In this document: in pieces, positions 63,860-64,000 of the stretch | Position numbering within the stretch: the first letter of the stretch is position 1 | Layout of the letters: each line of letters begins with the position of its first letter | Source of the DNA: JAOUGY01 sp963785075 | GTDB taxonomy: Bacteria; Actinomycetota; Acidimicrobiia; Spongiisociales; ZC4RG35 | Reading direction: 5' to 3' | Length of the DNA stretch: 64,000 bases | NCBI GenBank assembly: GCA_963785075.1 | Contig: CAWATW010000008.1 | Coordinates: 157,861-221,860, forward strand | Notes under the pieces: model-generated | Database searches by the model: none | What the model saw: only the letters and a program-made list of their open reading frames with translations | What the model was told of the DNA's origin: nothing | Made by a program: the position numbers and the translations under genes

Positions 63860-64000
63860 AGAATCTCGGACCGGCAGAACGTTTCGCCGCCGGCGCCATC
63901 GGCCTGCCCGGCGCCCGCCGTTTCTATCTCCAAGTCACGGCGGGCGGCGAAGCGCACTCGATGCTGGCGGAGAAGCAACAGATCCACGCACTGGCATCCC
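63850..64000 (+). CDS. DUF3090-family protein (partial)
   Basis: The first 50 residues are seen before the window ends. The opening (AERFAAGAIGLPGARRFYLQ) is typical of DUF3090, with VTAGGEAHSMLAEKQQIHAL after it. The ATG lies 10 bp inside the phosphatase gene. The family has no firmly known function; the usual third gene (SCO1664 type) would be beyond the edge. Confidence 0.85.
   Translation, partial: MDIENLGPAERFAAGAIGLPGARRFYLQVTAGGEAHSMLAEKQQIHALAS

Overview
The window is high-GC DNA with tightly packed genes on both strands, many joined by 1-4 bp stop/start overlaps and many starting with GTG. It looks like an actinobacterium (Actinomycetota), perhaps an Acidimicrobiia-type lineage. Supporting signs are a Gram-positive type LexA box, a PPOX/F420-type flavoenzyme, a Nur-like Fur protein, a histidine phosphatase followed by a DUF3090 gene at the right edge, and a class A RNase P RNA. 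The lineage is an inference; no rRNA is present to settle it. I saw no phage, insertion sequence, CRISPR array or tRNA.

Layout. 1-9.4 kb: a tricorn-type protease, a membrane-anchored alpha/beta hydrolase, a CBS-domain protein, the three-gene proton-translocating transhydrogenase (pntAA-pntAB-pntB) and a nitroreductase. 9.4-16.1 kb: a DUF5667 protein and ECF sigma factor, a TrmH-type RNA methyltransferase, a zinc-ribbon protein, an exonuclease/GIY-YIG fusion behind a LexA box, a frameshifted mazF relic, a HIT protein and alanine dehydrogenase. 16.2-20.6 kb: a CDC48-like AAA ATPase, a DUF1905 protein, an acyl-CoA dehydrogenase and a VOC protein. 21-26.8 kb: the histidine locus, with hisA divergent from a TrpR-like regulator (YerC type) followed by hisG-D-B-H-F-IE; a long palindrome lies between the two arms. 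27-35.7 kb: an HxlR regulator with repeat operators, NfeD plus flotillin, Lgt, a MITE-like inverted repeat, two redox enzymes, a TlpA-like lipoprotein with an Lgt-like partner, a two-component system and uracil-DNA glycosylase.

35.8-42.2 kb is a nine-gene System I cytochrome c maturation operon (ccmA-B-C-D-E-F-H, a CcmI-like TPR protein and a CcmG-like thioredoxin). 42.2-48.5 kb, on the minus strand, carries a hydrolase, a cobalt/nickel ECF transporter (CbiMN-CbiQ-CbiO) behind a Nur-type palindrome, a thioredoxin-fold lipoprotein whose first active-site Cys codon is an in-frame TGA followed by a SECIS-like hairpin, a Nur-like Fur protein and trpD. 48.5-64 kb holds small membrane proteins, rnpB with a terminator, lipoproteins, an SDR/epimerase/BASS-transporter set, a TPP enzyme, a large membrane protein with a patatin domain, a MerR regulator cut by an in-frame TGA, an M23 peptidase, a SRAP protein and a histidine phosphatase with a truncated DUF3090 gene.

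The strongest novelty candidate is the putative selenoprotein at 46268-46930 (UGTC motif). Next come the nickel regulon beside it, the putative histidine operator at 21717-21742, and the SOS-controlled exonuclease/nuclease fusion.
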